Of a DNA stretch of 64,000 nt, positions 56,309 through 64,000 are shown in pieces; position 1 is the stretch's first letter, and every line of letters starts with the position of its first letter. Under the pieces are notes generated by a model, which had not been told where the DNA came from, ran no database searches, and saw only the letters and a program-made list of their open reading frames with translations. Source of the stretch: Gammaproteobacteria bacterium (GTDB lineage Bacteria; Pseudomonadota; Gammaproteobacteria; UBA6186; Azoamicaceae); NCBI GenBank assembly GCA_013288135.1, contig JABDCL010000002.1:124001-188000 (forward strand), given 5' to 3'. The position numbers were made by a program, and so were the translations under genes.

Positions 56309-57088
56309 TTACACAATCTTTATTACATCCAAGGAATACTGGCCTGATTTTAATTTCGCTTGGTAAAACGTAATGTTAGGTAAATCTTTGACCCAAGATT
56401 TCACTAATTTTTTATCCTCCTCGCTCGTTAAAGTAGCAAAAATAATTCTATTTATTGCTTTACGAACATTAATCCTTTCATTAAAAATTCCATTAACATA
56501 GAAAAGACGCCATTCCTGTTCATGGTTATATTCTCTCCATTTAGTATGAAAGATTTCGTTAATATCATTTAAATCATTTCCAATAAGTGGAGGAATGTCG
56601 CTATATTTAACCTTCACGGGTCGCTGATGCGCCTCACTTCCTTTAGGAAAAATGCCAAAACTTTTCCAATCAAATCCAATACAAATCCCTTTGTGCCCAC
56701 CAGCATAATAATCAAACATTAAAAGATCATCATGAACTTCAGTTAAACATAAGACACCCCAATTTAAATTTTGTTTTAGTCTTGCCAATACATGTGCTCC
56801 TGCAATAGCTCCATCTACACGTAGCCGATATCGTCCATCTGGCAAACTTTCTTGTTCTTTAATGTTTTCTTTTGAATAATTATTTAATTCTTCTTCAGTA
56901 ACTGCTATATCTGTATCCTCAGGATATACAAACAAAGCTTCATTAGGATCATTAAGTTTATCGAAGGGAGGAAAATAAAGTTCTCCATCTGCAAGTAATT
57001 TCTTAGTGAAAGCATTCTCAGAATTTTTTCGATCATCTTCTGTAATTGTGCGATATTTGTAAAGTATCTCTGGAAACTTTTCAACCAT
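56309..57088 (-). CDS. DUF2971 protein
   Basis: 259 residues: ILYKYRTITEDDRK, ELYFPPFDKLNDPNE, LNWGVLCLTEVHDDLLMFDYYAGGHKGICIGFD, EWRLFYVNG - the signature pattern of DUF2971. Family function unknown, often near defence genes. 14 nt after a small membrane protein on the same strand, so probably a two-gene unit. Confidence 0.85.
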   Translation of the reverse strand: MVEKFPEILYKYRTITEDDRKNSENAFTKKLLADGELYFPPFDKLNDPNEALFVYPEDTDIAVTEEELNNYSKENIKEQESLPDGRYRLRVDGAIAGAHVLARLKQNLNWGVLCLTEVHDDLLMFDYYAGGHKGICIGFDWKSFGIFPKGSEAHQRPVKVKYSDIPPLIGNDLNDINEIFHTKWREYNHEQEWRLFYVNGIFNERINVRKAINRIIFATLTSEEDKKLVKSWVKDLPNITFYQAKLKSGQYSLDVIKIV

Positions 57089-57102
57089 ATAAGTTCCTTG
57101 GT

Positions 57103-57315
57103 CTAAAGATGTGGGGATCCCTTAGGACTTGATCTCGTAGCTTTACTTTGCTCATCCTTTTGCATTAGCATATACTTATTTTGAAAATTATACACTTTAG
57201 TTGCAGCAACCTCTGGATATAAAATACTATAAAGCGCTATAAAGGCAATTATAAGCGCAGCTACTCCTTGAATGAATGTTCCAATCCCAGTCAACAAAAT
57301 ACCTATTCCCTGCAT
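57103..57315 (-). CDS. Small membrane protein
   Basis: 70 residues. One long hydrophobic helix (GIGTFIQGVAALIIAFIALYSILYP) and a charged tail (MQKDEQSKATRSSPKGSPHL). RBS AGGAGAAAGG is strong. Paired with DUF2971. Could be a membrane effector or anchor of the pair. Confidence 0.65.
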   Translation of the reverse strand: MQGIGILLTGIGTFIQGVAALIIAFIALYSILYPEVAATKVYNFQNKYMLMQKDEQSKATRSSPKGSPHL

Positions 57316-57457
57316 TTTACCTTTCTCCTACCCATAACATAACTTCAGTTTAGTATATTAGTATCGGGAAAAGTCAGATCTGGCATAAAATACGCACTTG
57401 TAATTGTCAAATGTCCGGTTCTAACACCTCGACTTTCATATAATGCCTCCTATATTT

Positions 57458-58189
57458 TTATTTTGAAAAAGGATGAACTCCAGCTACATAACCCAAAAAT
57501 TTTCCTGTTTTCTCATAATCTTTCTTGATATATTGATAAATATTTTTTAATGAGGAATACAAAACTTCAAAACTTATTTCCTCTCCTCCGATTACCCAAC
57601 AACCAGAAGGCCCATGCTCATGAATCGCAAGACTCCGAATCTTGTCATAACAAAAAGATGCTATAGAACCTCTTCCTTTATCTATTTTCTCATTTAATAA
57701 CTGGAATTCTGATTCAATTAAAACATTTTTTACAAAATTAAGCATTCCCTTTTTAGTATATATTTTGGAATAAAGTTTCGAGCCTTTTTTGGAAATCAAT
57801 GAATTTTCGTCTAGATTACAACCCTTGGAATTAAAAAAAACAAATAATTTCTCAAAAATATCTTTTATTTTCTGTGTTTTCTTTTTTGATTTTTCTGATT
57901 CTTTTTTTAACTCTAAGAGTAATTGGCGGAAACTTATGTTCGCGAACAATAGATTTCCTGAATAATTTATTAATAAATCACAAAATCTCCATTTGCCTAT
58001 TGTTTTAATACCTTGAAAACGATTAGATAACTGATCCAGGTAAACAATACATAGAATATATGCCTCGTCTTCTAAATATCTGCCATCACGTTTTGTTCCC
58101 TTTAACTCTGGAAGCACATCTATCTTCTTTTTCAAATCATCAAACCATGCGTTTACAGAATCTTTTGTGTTAAAATTATTTTCTTCCAT
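57458..58189 (-). CDS. HEPN-like candidate protein
   Basis: 243 residues, helical, Lys-rich. Not recognised as a named family. Near residue 190, KIRSLAIHEHG matches the R-x4-6-H motif of HEPN ribonuclease domains (Arg, four residues, His), preceded by a helix (ASFCYD). It follows the SIR2-like gene at 58426 on the same strand (gap 236 nt). HEPN and SIR2 modules commonly co-occur in defence systems. Confidence 0.55.
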   Translation of the reverse strand: MEENNFNTKDSVNAWFDDLKKKIDVLPELKGTKRDGRYLEDEAYILCIVYLDQLSNRFQGIKTIGKWRFCDLLINYSGNLLFANISFRQLLLELKKESEKSKKKTQKIKDIFEKLFVFFNSKGCNLDENSLISKKGSKLYSKIYTKKGMLNFVKNVLIESEFQLLNEKIDKGRGSIASFCYDKIRSLAIHEHGPSGCWVIGGEEISFEVLYSSLKNIYQYIKKDYEKTGKFLGYVAGVHPFSK

Positions 58190-58425
58190 ATTTTGAAAAA
58201 ACCTTAAGATACATGTTAACTTTTAACTCCTATATAAAACCAGATTAAGTCTGGCTCTTCGCGAGACACCATATCTCCCTTATCCAATAGAGACATATTC
58301 TCGCTATAAAAGGAGACTGGTAATAATGAATACCCTACATAATTATTATAGATTGATTTATAACTTAATTCACTTTTTCACCAACACTCTTTAACATGTA
58401 CTTGATGTTTACTGAGATCCGGAGA

Positions 58426-59367
58426 TCATACATTGAAAAATCGCATAACCTTGTTGTGTTCAATTGTGTCATTACCAAATATTTCACTTAATGATCTACG
58501 CGATGCACCAATGAGACTGTTTTTAAGAGTATCTTCAAGAAGATCACCACCTTTTGGATCTATAATAAACATTTTCAAACTATGTTTATTCACTGCTTGC
58601 CTAATAATATCATTAATATGTGTATCTCGAAATCCATAACCAATAACCATCAAACGTGCGTCAGGTTGAGATAGTTGTTCTTTAAATAGTTCGTGATACC
58701 AACTCAATACAGGAAATAATCCAATCTGTTGGATCTTGTTTCCACCCATAACCAGTATTGGAACTTGTTGATTCTCTTCTTTTTGCCAATTTGAAGATCC
58801 ATGAAGCTTAATGTAGGGCTGAAGCCTATGATTGTCTAATTGAAACTTCTTTTGATCTACCGGCACCCAAGTTCGATTCGCCCATGAACTTACATTAGGA
58901 TCTGAAATATGTTTCATACCTGGTAATTCTGATCCACTCCACCTTCCATTCGACAGTAGATATCCATTTTCGATATAGTGATGTTCTAGTAACTGATCTT
59001 GATTTAAGGTGAGTATCACATCAAATTTAGTAAGAAATGTTTGTACTATCCGTTCTCGAGCATTCTGAAATTCAAAATTGGTATTTTCAAAACCACTATT
59101 CATATCATGAAACATTCGAATCACGGCATTTTGGAGATTAACGAGATCATCCCTATTAGAAGCCTCTGGATTTTTATTGAAATCGGCTTGGATCTCCTCT
59201 AATGCATTTTCGAATCCACCCGTTTGTTGATTCCGCCAAAGAAGATCCTTTAAACGTTTATTATTTGAAATTTCTGGACAACCTAATAGATATGCAAAAG
59301 CCTCAGACGCTAAAATGCCACCCCAGTTACGACTAAATCCCGCACCAAGTAAAAGGATATTGCTCAT
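58426..59367 (-). CDS. SIR2-family protein
   Basis: 313 residues. LLLGAGFSRNWGG (NAD-loop, residues 5-17), FDVILTLNQDQLLEHHY (TxNxD), PYIKLHGSSNWQ (catalytic His near 190), MVIGYGFRDTHINDII, and FIIDPKG. A stand-alone SIR2-like protein of the type found in antiviral NAD-depletion systems. No effector partner domain is fused. Confidence 0.85.
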   Translation of the reverse strand: MSNILLLGAGFSRNWGGILASEAFAYLLGCPEISNNKRLKDLLWRNQQTGGFENALEEIQADFNKNPEASNRDDLVNLQNAVIRMFHDMNSGFENTNFEFQNARERIVQTFLTKFDVILTLNQDQLLEHHYIENGYLLSNGRWSGSELPGMKHISDPNVSSWANRTWVPVDQKKFQLDNHRLQPYIKLHGSSNWQKEENQQVPILVMGGNKIQQIGLFPVLSWYHELFKEQLSQPDARLMVIGYGFRDTHINDIIRQAVNKHSLKMFIIDPKGGDLLEDTLKNSLIGASRRSLSEIFGNDTIEHNKVMRFFNV

Positions 59368-59481
59368 AAAGTTTCTCTCAGATTAATGCTAAAAAATATT
59401 TGACATTAAAACTTATATATCAAATCGATTTTTTTAACAACAAAATTAGTTAAATATCTAAAAAAATATTTTTATTCTCTA

Positions 59482-59766
59482 TTACGACAATTCTGGCTTT
59501 GTATTATCCCCATCACCTTCTTCCCTTGCTGGCAACCCAAACAACGCGCGATCCCCTTTTCTAAACAAGAACATATCCAAACCCTCCAACAAACTTTCAA
59601 TCGTATCTGTTCTCCCATGCTTATCGATAATATAGGCCCCTACTAATATCTTTCTTCGAGTATCATCTTTTCTTTTTTGGGTTTCTTCCTTTGCTTGCAT
59701 CATTTGGATACGTGCTTGCAATTGCAATTTCTTTTTCAATAAATCTTGAACCGTTGGCATAGTCAT
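59482..59766 (-). CDS. TraD-like small mobilization protein
   Basis: 94 residues; a coiled helix (LLKKKLQLQARIQMMQAKEETQKRK) then KDDTRRKILVGAYIIDKHGR, the hallmark of small TraD/MobC-type conjugal proteins. RBS AAGGA before ATG. A relaxase normally lies nearby, but none is in the window, so the element may depend on a helper or carry it beyond 64000. Confidence 0.6.
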   Translation of the reverse strand: MTMPTVQDLLKKKLQLQARIQMMQAKEETQKRKDDTRRKILVGAYIIDKHGRTDTIESLLEGLDMFLFRKGDRALFGLPAREEGDGDNTKPELS

Positions 59767-60309
59767 TTTTTAATCCTTTTGTTTCTAAACTTACCTAAGC
59801 ATAATTCCAAAATGGTGGCTTTGTATACGCTCATAAATGAGGGGTACCCGCTAAAATTACGCGTAGCGAGGAAGATTAGTGCCCAAAGCCCAAGCACAAA
59901 AACGCATTCAATCTATGCCAAAGAAATGAAAAATCCCAAAGCCCGAAAGAACCTAAGGGCGCACTCGATACATTGCTACGCAACGTGAATATGGAAAACG
60001 GCAAGACAAAAATGTCCCACGAAGTTTTTGTGTACGATTTTTCAGCGAATGATAAAGGCAGTCAAGGAGGAACGGAGCAAGAACTTTTTAACAACTGAAA
60101 GGCGGAACATACGCCTAACGTGAGGGGTCAGTAAGCGAAGCATCTAGACCCCTGCCGCGCGGCGAGCGCAGGGGTCCTAGGGGACAGGAGTCCCCTAGAG
60201 TCAAGAACTTTGTTGTGGGCCAATTTTTTTGATTTCCGCTCTCCATGGTTGAAGTGCGCACTTAGGCATAGCTTCGCCATGCGGATTACTTTTTGTATTT
60301 TTACACCTA
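59767..60309. other. Hairpin-rich non-coding region, candidate oriT
   Basis: Adjacent perfect stems: GACCCCTGC (60147-60155)/GCAGGGGTC (60168-60176) and CTAGGGGAC (60177-60185)/GTCCCCTAG (60190-60198), directly abutting. An earlier GGGGTC near 60124 can also pair. GC-rich compared with neighbours, no gene. Flanked by a mobilization gene and repA, which fits a transfer or replication origin; this is inference. Confidence 0.5.
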
Positions 60310-61470
60310 TCAGATAAAGGGGAACTTTTCATAAAGATGCTCATCTTTTTCAATGGTGCTCACACTATTTGTATGAGCATCTTTGTTTTCTTTGAACATC
60401 TTTGATGGTAAGTACCATTTCCAAATACTACCTTTTCCAAATCCATCGTGTTCTGTTTCTACCCCCAGATATTCTTTAGCCCTACGCAATGTTATATTTT
60501 TGATGCCGGCCTCTTTAGCCCTTTCATCAATCTCCTTTTTGGTTACCGCCCCTTCTGAAAGTAATACCTCCAAGAAATCCACTGCCTCAGAAAGTATGGA
60601 GCGTTCTTCTGGGATATTTTGATTATTTGTGTCGGTCAGTAGCTCCTGGGCAGATCCTTTAACTCGATCTCCCCAGATCACTTTAGACGAAAATACACCC
60701 TGATAATTTGGAAGTTCTATTTGCTCAATCTGATACTGATAGCCACCGTCATCTGGACCATTGTTGGATTTTGCTCTAACAAAAAGACGTTTCAATTGGC
60801 CATTTTTGTCAGTAACCTTAGCTGTAGCTAGAACTACTCGAGCCAGTGCACCAAAAGCGATCGAACCTGTTACTCGTTCTAGGGGATCCCGTCCTAATGT
60901 TCCTTTGTTAAAATGCGATATACCTAATATTACCGCTTTTAATTTATCACCAAGCTCTACTAATGGTTGCAGGTCCCTTCTTACCTCACCATTTTTGTGA
61001 GAATCCCCAGAGACAACGTTTACCACTGGATCCACAATTATTAATCGAACCTCACCAACTTGTGCAGCTTTGTCATACAACTTATCCATGTCTCGTGACG
61101 GATCAAACGCTCTGGGTTTGTTATGTTCAAAAACATCGCTAACAAAATAAACACGCTTTCGATCGGCACCATGAGCGAGCAAGCGCGGTAACAATGTGTC
61201 CTTGGGATCATCCTCACCAGACCATATTAAAACATTACCTGGCTCGCATTTAGACCCATCTGGCCATGCACCACCAAGGGTAATAGTTGCAGCTAAACTC
61301 AACCCAATGGTAGTTTTACCTGTCCCTGGTGCGCCTGCAAGAATATGAAATTTTCCAGCAGCAAGCCAGTCGTTCCAAATCCAACGCATAGGCTCGGGTT
61401 CCAAATCCATTGCACATATTAATTCAACCCCAGTTTTATCTGGACTGATTTCATTTTCATTTTTTGCCAT
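60310..61470 (-). CDS. repA: RepA-type replication ATPase
   Basis: 386 residues. KaiC/RepA-like AAA_25 ATPase: Walker A ILAGAPGTGKTTIGLSLAATI (about residue 37-57), Walker B VRLIIVDPVVN, GISHFNKG and an arginine-rich RVTGSIAFGALARVV. C-terminal winged helix (TKKEIDERAKEAGIKNITLRRAKEYLGVE) and tail GSIWKWYLPSK, of which fossil copies exist at 15158 and 50582. Hexameric helicase loader/helicase role in plasmids and integrative elements. 9 nt after alpA. Confidence 0.88.
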   Translation of the reverse strand: MAKNENEISPDKTGVELICAMDLEPEPMRWIWNDWLAAGKFHILAGAPGTGKTTIGLSLAATITLGGAWPDGSKCEPGNVLIWSGEDDPKDTLLPRLLAHGADRKRVYFVSDVFEHNKPRAFDPSRDMDKLYDKAAQVGEVRLIIVDPVVNVVSGDSHKNGEVRRDLQPLVELGDKLKAVILGISHFNKGTLGRDPLERVTGSIAFGALARVVLATAKVTDKNGQLKRLFVRAKSNNGPDDGGYQYQIEQIELPNYQGVFSSKVIWGDRVKGSAQELLTDTNNQNIPEERSILSEAVDFLEVLLSEGAVTKKEIDERAKEAGIKNITLRRAKEYLGVETEHDGFGKGSIWKWYLPSKMFKENKDAHTNSVSTIEKDEHLYEKFPFI

Positions 61471-61479
61471 CTTAACTCC

Positions 61480-61677
61480 CTATTTCTTGGTTTTTCGACT
61501 CTGTTCAATTTGATTGGATAGCCACGCTTCGATTTCATTCTCTACCCAGCCGATGGCCCTACCTCCCAGTGAAATCTGTTTGGGGAAAGTACCCTGGGAA
61601 ATACGTAAATAAATAGTTGAACGAGCAAGTCCCGTTCGGTTTTTTACTGCTGGAAGTCTTAGTATTACATTTGTCAT
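61480..61677 (-). CDS. alpA: AlpA-family DNA-binding regulator
   Basis: 65 residues: RLPAVKNRTGLARSTIYLRISQGTFPKQISLGGRAIGWVENEIEAWL, a MerR-like winged helix of the AlpA/excisionase group. Controls integrase or excision in P4-like elements. Upstream of repA. Confidence 0.9.
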   Translation of the reverse strand: MTNVILRLPAVKNRTGLARSTIYLRISQGTFPKQISLGGRAIGWVENEIEAWLSNQIEQSRKTKK

Positions 61678-62182
61678 ATGGATTTCCTTACCTCGCCTTG
61701 GCGTTTGTTAAACATGTTTTTATTTAAAACCAGTTACACTTTGAAAAATAGATTGGATGGGATAGGTAGGTTCTAAAAAAGAGGGTAGTAGATTTGCAAA
61801 AACCCTCGCAGAATCAGGGATAAAGGGGTGGGCAAGTTTTTTTAATATTATTAAGAATTAAGCGATTTTTTGTATGAGGGGTGGGTAGGTTAATATAAAA
61901 TGTGAAATAACAATAATCTGTTGTAAAGAGCAATTTTTGCTTGAAATGCATCAAATATTAATAGTAATATTTTAATTACGGTACAGGCGGGGACGCCAAT
62001 GGCCGTGACGTGATTCAGGGTAACCCCCTCTGGGGTTGCCCTAATCCCTTGCAACAAAAAGTGAATCACGTCTTCAAATATCCCGGGGTATGGGGCAGAG
62101 CCCCACTTAAAATTAATTAAACACAACAAAAAATTCTAATTTTCAGATTATTATTGATATTCAAATAATAACGAGTAAGTTT
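61678..62182. other. Regulatory or origin region with nested stem
   Basis: Contains GGGGTGGG direct repeats near 61824 and 61877. A 21-nt composite stem has outer arms GACGTGATTCA (62007-62017)/TGAATCACGTC (62062-62072), perfect, and inner arms GGGTAACCCC (62018-62027)/GGGGTTGCCC (62032-62041), one mismatch, with a 20-nt bulge. A GGGGCAGAGCCCC hairpin follows near 62093-62105. No gene. Confidence 0.55.
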
Positions 62183-62893
62183 TTATGGAGTACTAGGCGC
62201 CCCACCACTTTTCTGCCAATTGCACATCTTCGCTATGCGTTCTTTCTCTTCATTCATAAGCTTAGGGTAATTATCCTGTAACCAAATCGTAATCTGTTTC
62301 TTTATGCTCATACCTTTTTTCCAATTCTTACTGATAGCTCCATGTGCTTTAACTGCTATAGCAAGTTCTTTGGAATAGGTACTTACATTCTCATCAAAGC
62401 CTTCCCAGACTAAAGCCTCTAATTCTTCTATTCGTTTTCTAAGTGCAGCCATTTCTTCATCTTTTATTTTCAGAAGATTATCTGTTTCTGCCTCAGCTGT
62501 AGTTTTAATGCTTTTTCTTGCTGCTATTTGTTGCCGTAGAACTTCCGGAATTTCAACACTTCTACTTTCAGCCCATTCAAGAAAAACAACTGGCGAATTT
62601 GATTTATTAATTTCTTGCATCTCCAACGCTCGCAAGACTAAAATTCTCAGTTTGGAATAATCCAAACACAGTTCCGATGAAATTGGATAATTCACATAAT
62701 GGCGTATAATATCCCAATTGACTATTTCTGGATCTTTACCAAGAAGTAGTGCAATCCCTTCGTCAAGCGACCAAAATGGCATATTGCTCCAATAAATAAA
62801 ATCTGCTTTTGCTTGTGACAGAACATCCAACTCTTCTCCAAGATCCATTGCTTCCTCTTTATATTCTGACGCATCAACTTCTAAGTCACTCAT
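62183..62893 (-). CDS. Island protein of unknown function
   Basis: 236 residues, soluble, with a coiled-coil near 135-160 (KDEEMAALRKRIEELEALV) and a C-terminal helical part (ELAIAVKAHGAISKNWKKGMSIKKQITIWL). This type of protein is typically carried directly behind the integrase of P4-like islands. Function unknown. 9 nt after the integrase stop, so probably co-transcribed. Confidence 0.65.
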   Translation of the reverse strand: MSDLEVDASEYKEEAMDLGEELDVLSQAKADFIYWSNMPFWSLDEGIALLLGKDPEIVNWDIIRHYVNYPISSELCLDYSKLRILVLRALEMQEINKSNSPVVFLEWAESRSVEIPEVLRQQIAARKSIKTTAEAETDNLLKIKDEEMAALRKRIEELEALVWEGFDENVSTYSKELAIAVKAHGAISKNWKKGMSIKKQITIWLQDNYPKLMNEEKERIAKMCNWQKSGGAPSTP

Positions 62894-62902
62894 AGTATTT
62901 CC

Positions 62903-64000
62903 TTATATTATTGTCACTTCATCTAAATAATCTGCCCATTTCTGCATCATTTCTCGCCGTATTTGCAAATGTGAAGTTCGATTATAAGCACGACCTAAAG
63001 GATCTTTCACGGCATGAGCCAATTGATGCTCAATGATGTCGGGTCGAAATCCCAAAACTTCATCTAAAATAGTTCTGGCACTGGCCCGAAAGCCATGAGC
63101 CGTAAGTTCTGTTGTGCCATAACCTAACCTTCTTAATGCCGCATTAATTGTATTGTCAGACATTGGACGGTTTTTAGTTCTGGAGCCTGGGAAAATATAC
63201 TTCCCCTTGCCAGTTAAAGGATAAAGCTCCTGAAGAATGTGTATCGCTTGTTGAGATAAAGGAACGAGGTGTGCTTGTCTCATTTTCATTTTTTCAGAGG
63301 GGATATTCCATTCAGCAATGTCTAAATTGATTTCTGACCATTCGGCCTTTCTTAATTCACCAGGACGAACAAAAAGTAAAGGCGCAAGCTGCAAGGCACA
63401 CTTAGTTACAAAAAAACCCTCATATCCTTCAATAGCTCTTAGTAACTCACCAAGTTTTTTAGGTTCTAAAATAGCAGCCCGATGCCGCACCCTTGCAGGA
63501 GGAATCGCTCCTCGAAGATCTGCCGAGGGGTCTCTGTCACATTTCCCTATAGCAATTGCATACCGAAAAATTCTCCCGCAATCTTGATGGGCACGATGAA
63601 CAGTATCTAGGGTTCCTCTGGCTTCAATTCGACGTAATATTCCTAATAATTGAGGTGCTGCTATTTCAGCAATAGAATTTTGGCCTATCCAAGGAAAAAT
63701 ATCTCTTTCTAAACGACTGAGAATTTTAAAACTATGACTGTTTACCCAGCCAGGTGAGTATTTAGCAAACCATTCTCGTGCTACTGCCTCAAAGCTATTT
63801 TCTGCTGCTGCCTGCTCAGCACGTTTAGATACTTGTTTGACAATACCTGGATCAATTTCATTGGCTAATTGCTTTCTAGCCTCACTGTGTCTTTCTCTTG
63901 CTTCAGACAACGAAATTTCAGGATACACCCCTATCGCTAATACTTTTTCTTTTCCCATAAAACGATACTTAAAGCGCCAGCATTTAGAGCCGTGTTGGGT
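62903..64000 (-). CDS. int: Tyrosine recombinase/integrase, P4 type (5' partial)
   Basis: Reads through the right window edge: upstream of MGKEKVLAIGVYPE the frame continues as GSKCWRFKYRF, matching the DUF4102 N-terminal domain of P4-like integrases, so the true start is outside. The visible part has the SAM-like core-binding domain and catalytic Arg (PGELRKAEWSEI), HxxR (TAHGFRASARTI), His and Tyr (HAVKDPLGRAYNRT). P4-type integrases insert at tRNA 3' ends; a tRNA gene is expected beyond 64000. Confidence 0.93.
   Translation of the reverse strand, partial: TQHGSKCWRFKYRFMGKEKVLAIGVYPEISLSEARERHSEARKQLANEIDPGIVKQVSKRAEQAAAENSFEAVAREWFAKYSPGWVNSHSFKILSRLERDIFPWIGQNSIAEIAAPQLLGILRRIEARGTLDTVHRAHQDCGRIFRYAIAIGKCDRDPSADLRGAIPPARVRHRAAILEPKKLGELLRAIEGYEGFFVTKCALQLAPLLFVRPGELRKAEWSEINLDIAEWNIPSEKMKMRQAHLVPLSQQAIHILQELYPLTGKGKYIFPGSRTKNRPMSDNTINAALRRLGYGTTELTAHGFRASARTILDEVLGFRPDIIEHQLAHAVKDPLGRAYNRTSHLQIRREMMQKWADYLDEVTII

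Overview
The window is AT-rich DNA from a gammaproteobacterium. It most resembles the Legionellales (Legionella/Coxiella/Aquicella type). The evidence is the gene order thrS-infC-rpmI-rplT-pheS-pheT-ihfA followed by tRNA-Pro, a DUF2608 HAD protein, ankyrin and low-complexity proteins that look like host-directed effectors, and many MFS transporters. The genus cannot be fixed from the sequence alone.

Layout. 1-9.2 kb is mostly housekeeping: a partial MscS-type channel, two small exported proteins, cysS and gltX, ppiB-lpxH-PAP2 phosphatase, and pepN. 9.4-15.1 kb is accessory: an orphan VgrG, an unknown protein with an Ala/Ser/Pro tail, and an ankyrin-repeat gene split in two by an apparent one-base frameshift. 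15.2-31.4 kb is the most unusual part: twelve codirectional minus-strand genes with gaps of about 50 nt or less. They encode a response regulator, an exported zeta-toxin-type kinase, two paralogous zinc dehydrogenases, a fumarylacetoacetate-hydrolase-fold enzyme, a Gfo/Idh oxidoreductase, a DUF4862-like protein, an ATP-grasp ligase, a Bcr/CflA exporter, a DAHP synthase, an aminotransferase and a TSUP exporter. Divergent from them is a very large LuxR-HTH / membrane helix / NB-ARC / TPR protein. I read this as an undescribed biosynthesis-and-export cluster for a small amino-acid-like metabolite with its own regulators. The product is unknown.

31.4-37.8 kb holds DUF2608, DUF2797, AmpG, an ABC exporter and an MFS transporter. 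37.9-47.6 kb holds tRNA-Pro and the translation operon read right to left (thrS, infC with an AUU start, rpmI, rplT, pheS, pheT, ihfA). Two lineage-specific genes sit in or beside this conserved operon: one between pheS and pheT, and one (with three internal repeats) between ihfA and tRNA-Pro. PheT lacks the tRNA-binding OB (B2) domain.

47.6-50.2 kb is repeat-rich and carries two small envelope genes and a DUF1016/YhcG nuclease. From about 50.36 kb to beyond the right edge lies an integrative, probably mobilizable island. Its left end is a tRNA 3'-end fragment with arm-type repeats. It carries a decayed repA tail, an AlbA/HATPase regulator, a DUF6471 gene behind a perfect palindrome, a transposase remnant, a defence-like cluster (two SIR2-fold proteins, DUF2971 plus a small membrane protein, a HEPN-like protein), a TraD-like mobilization protein, a hairpin-rich oriT-like region, RepA, AlpA, and a tyrosine integrase that runs off the window. 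A second fossil of the same repA tail lies at 15.2 kb beside the biosynthetic cluster, which suggests that cluster arrived next to an older element of the same family.
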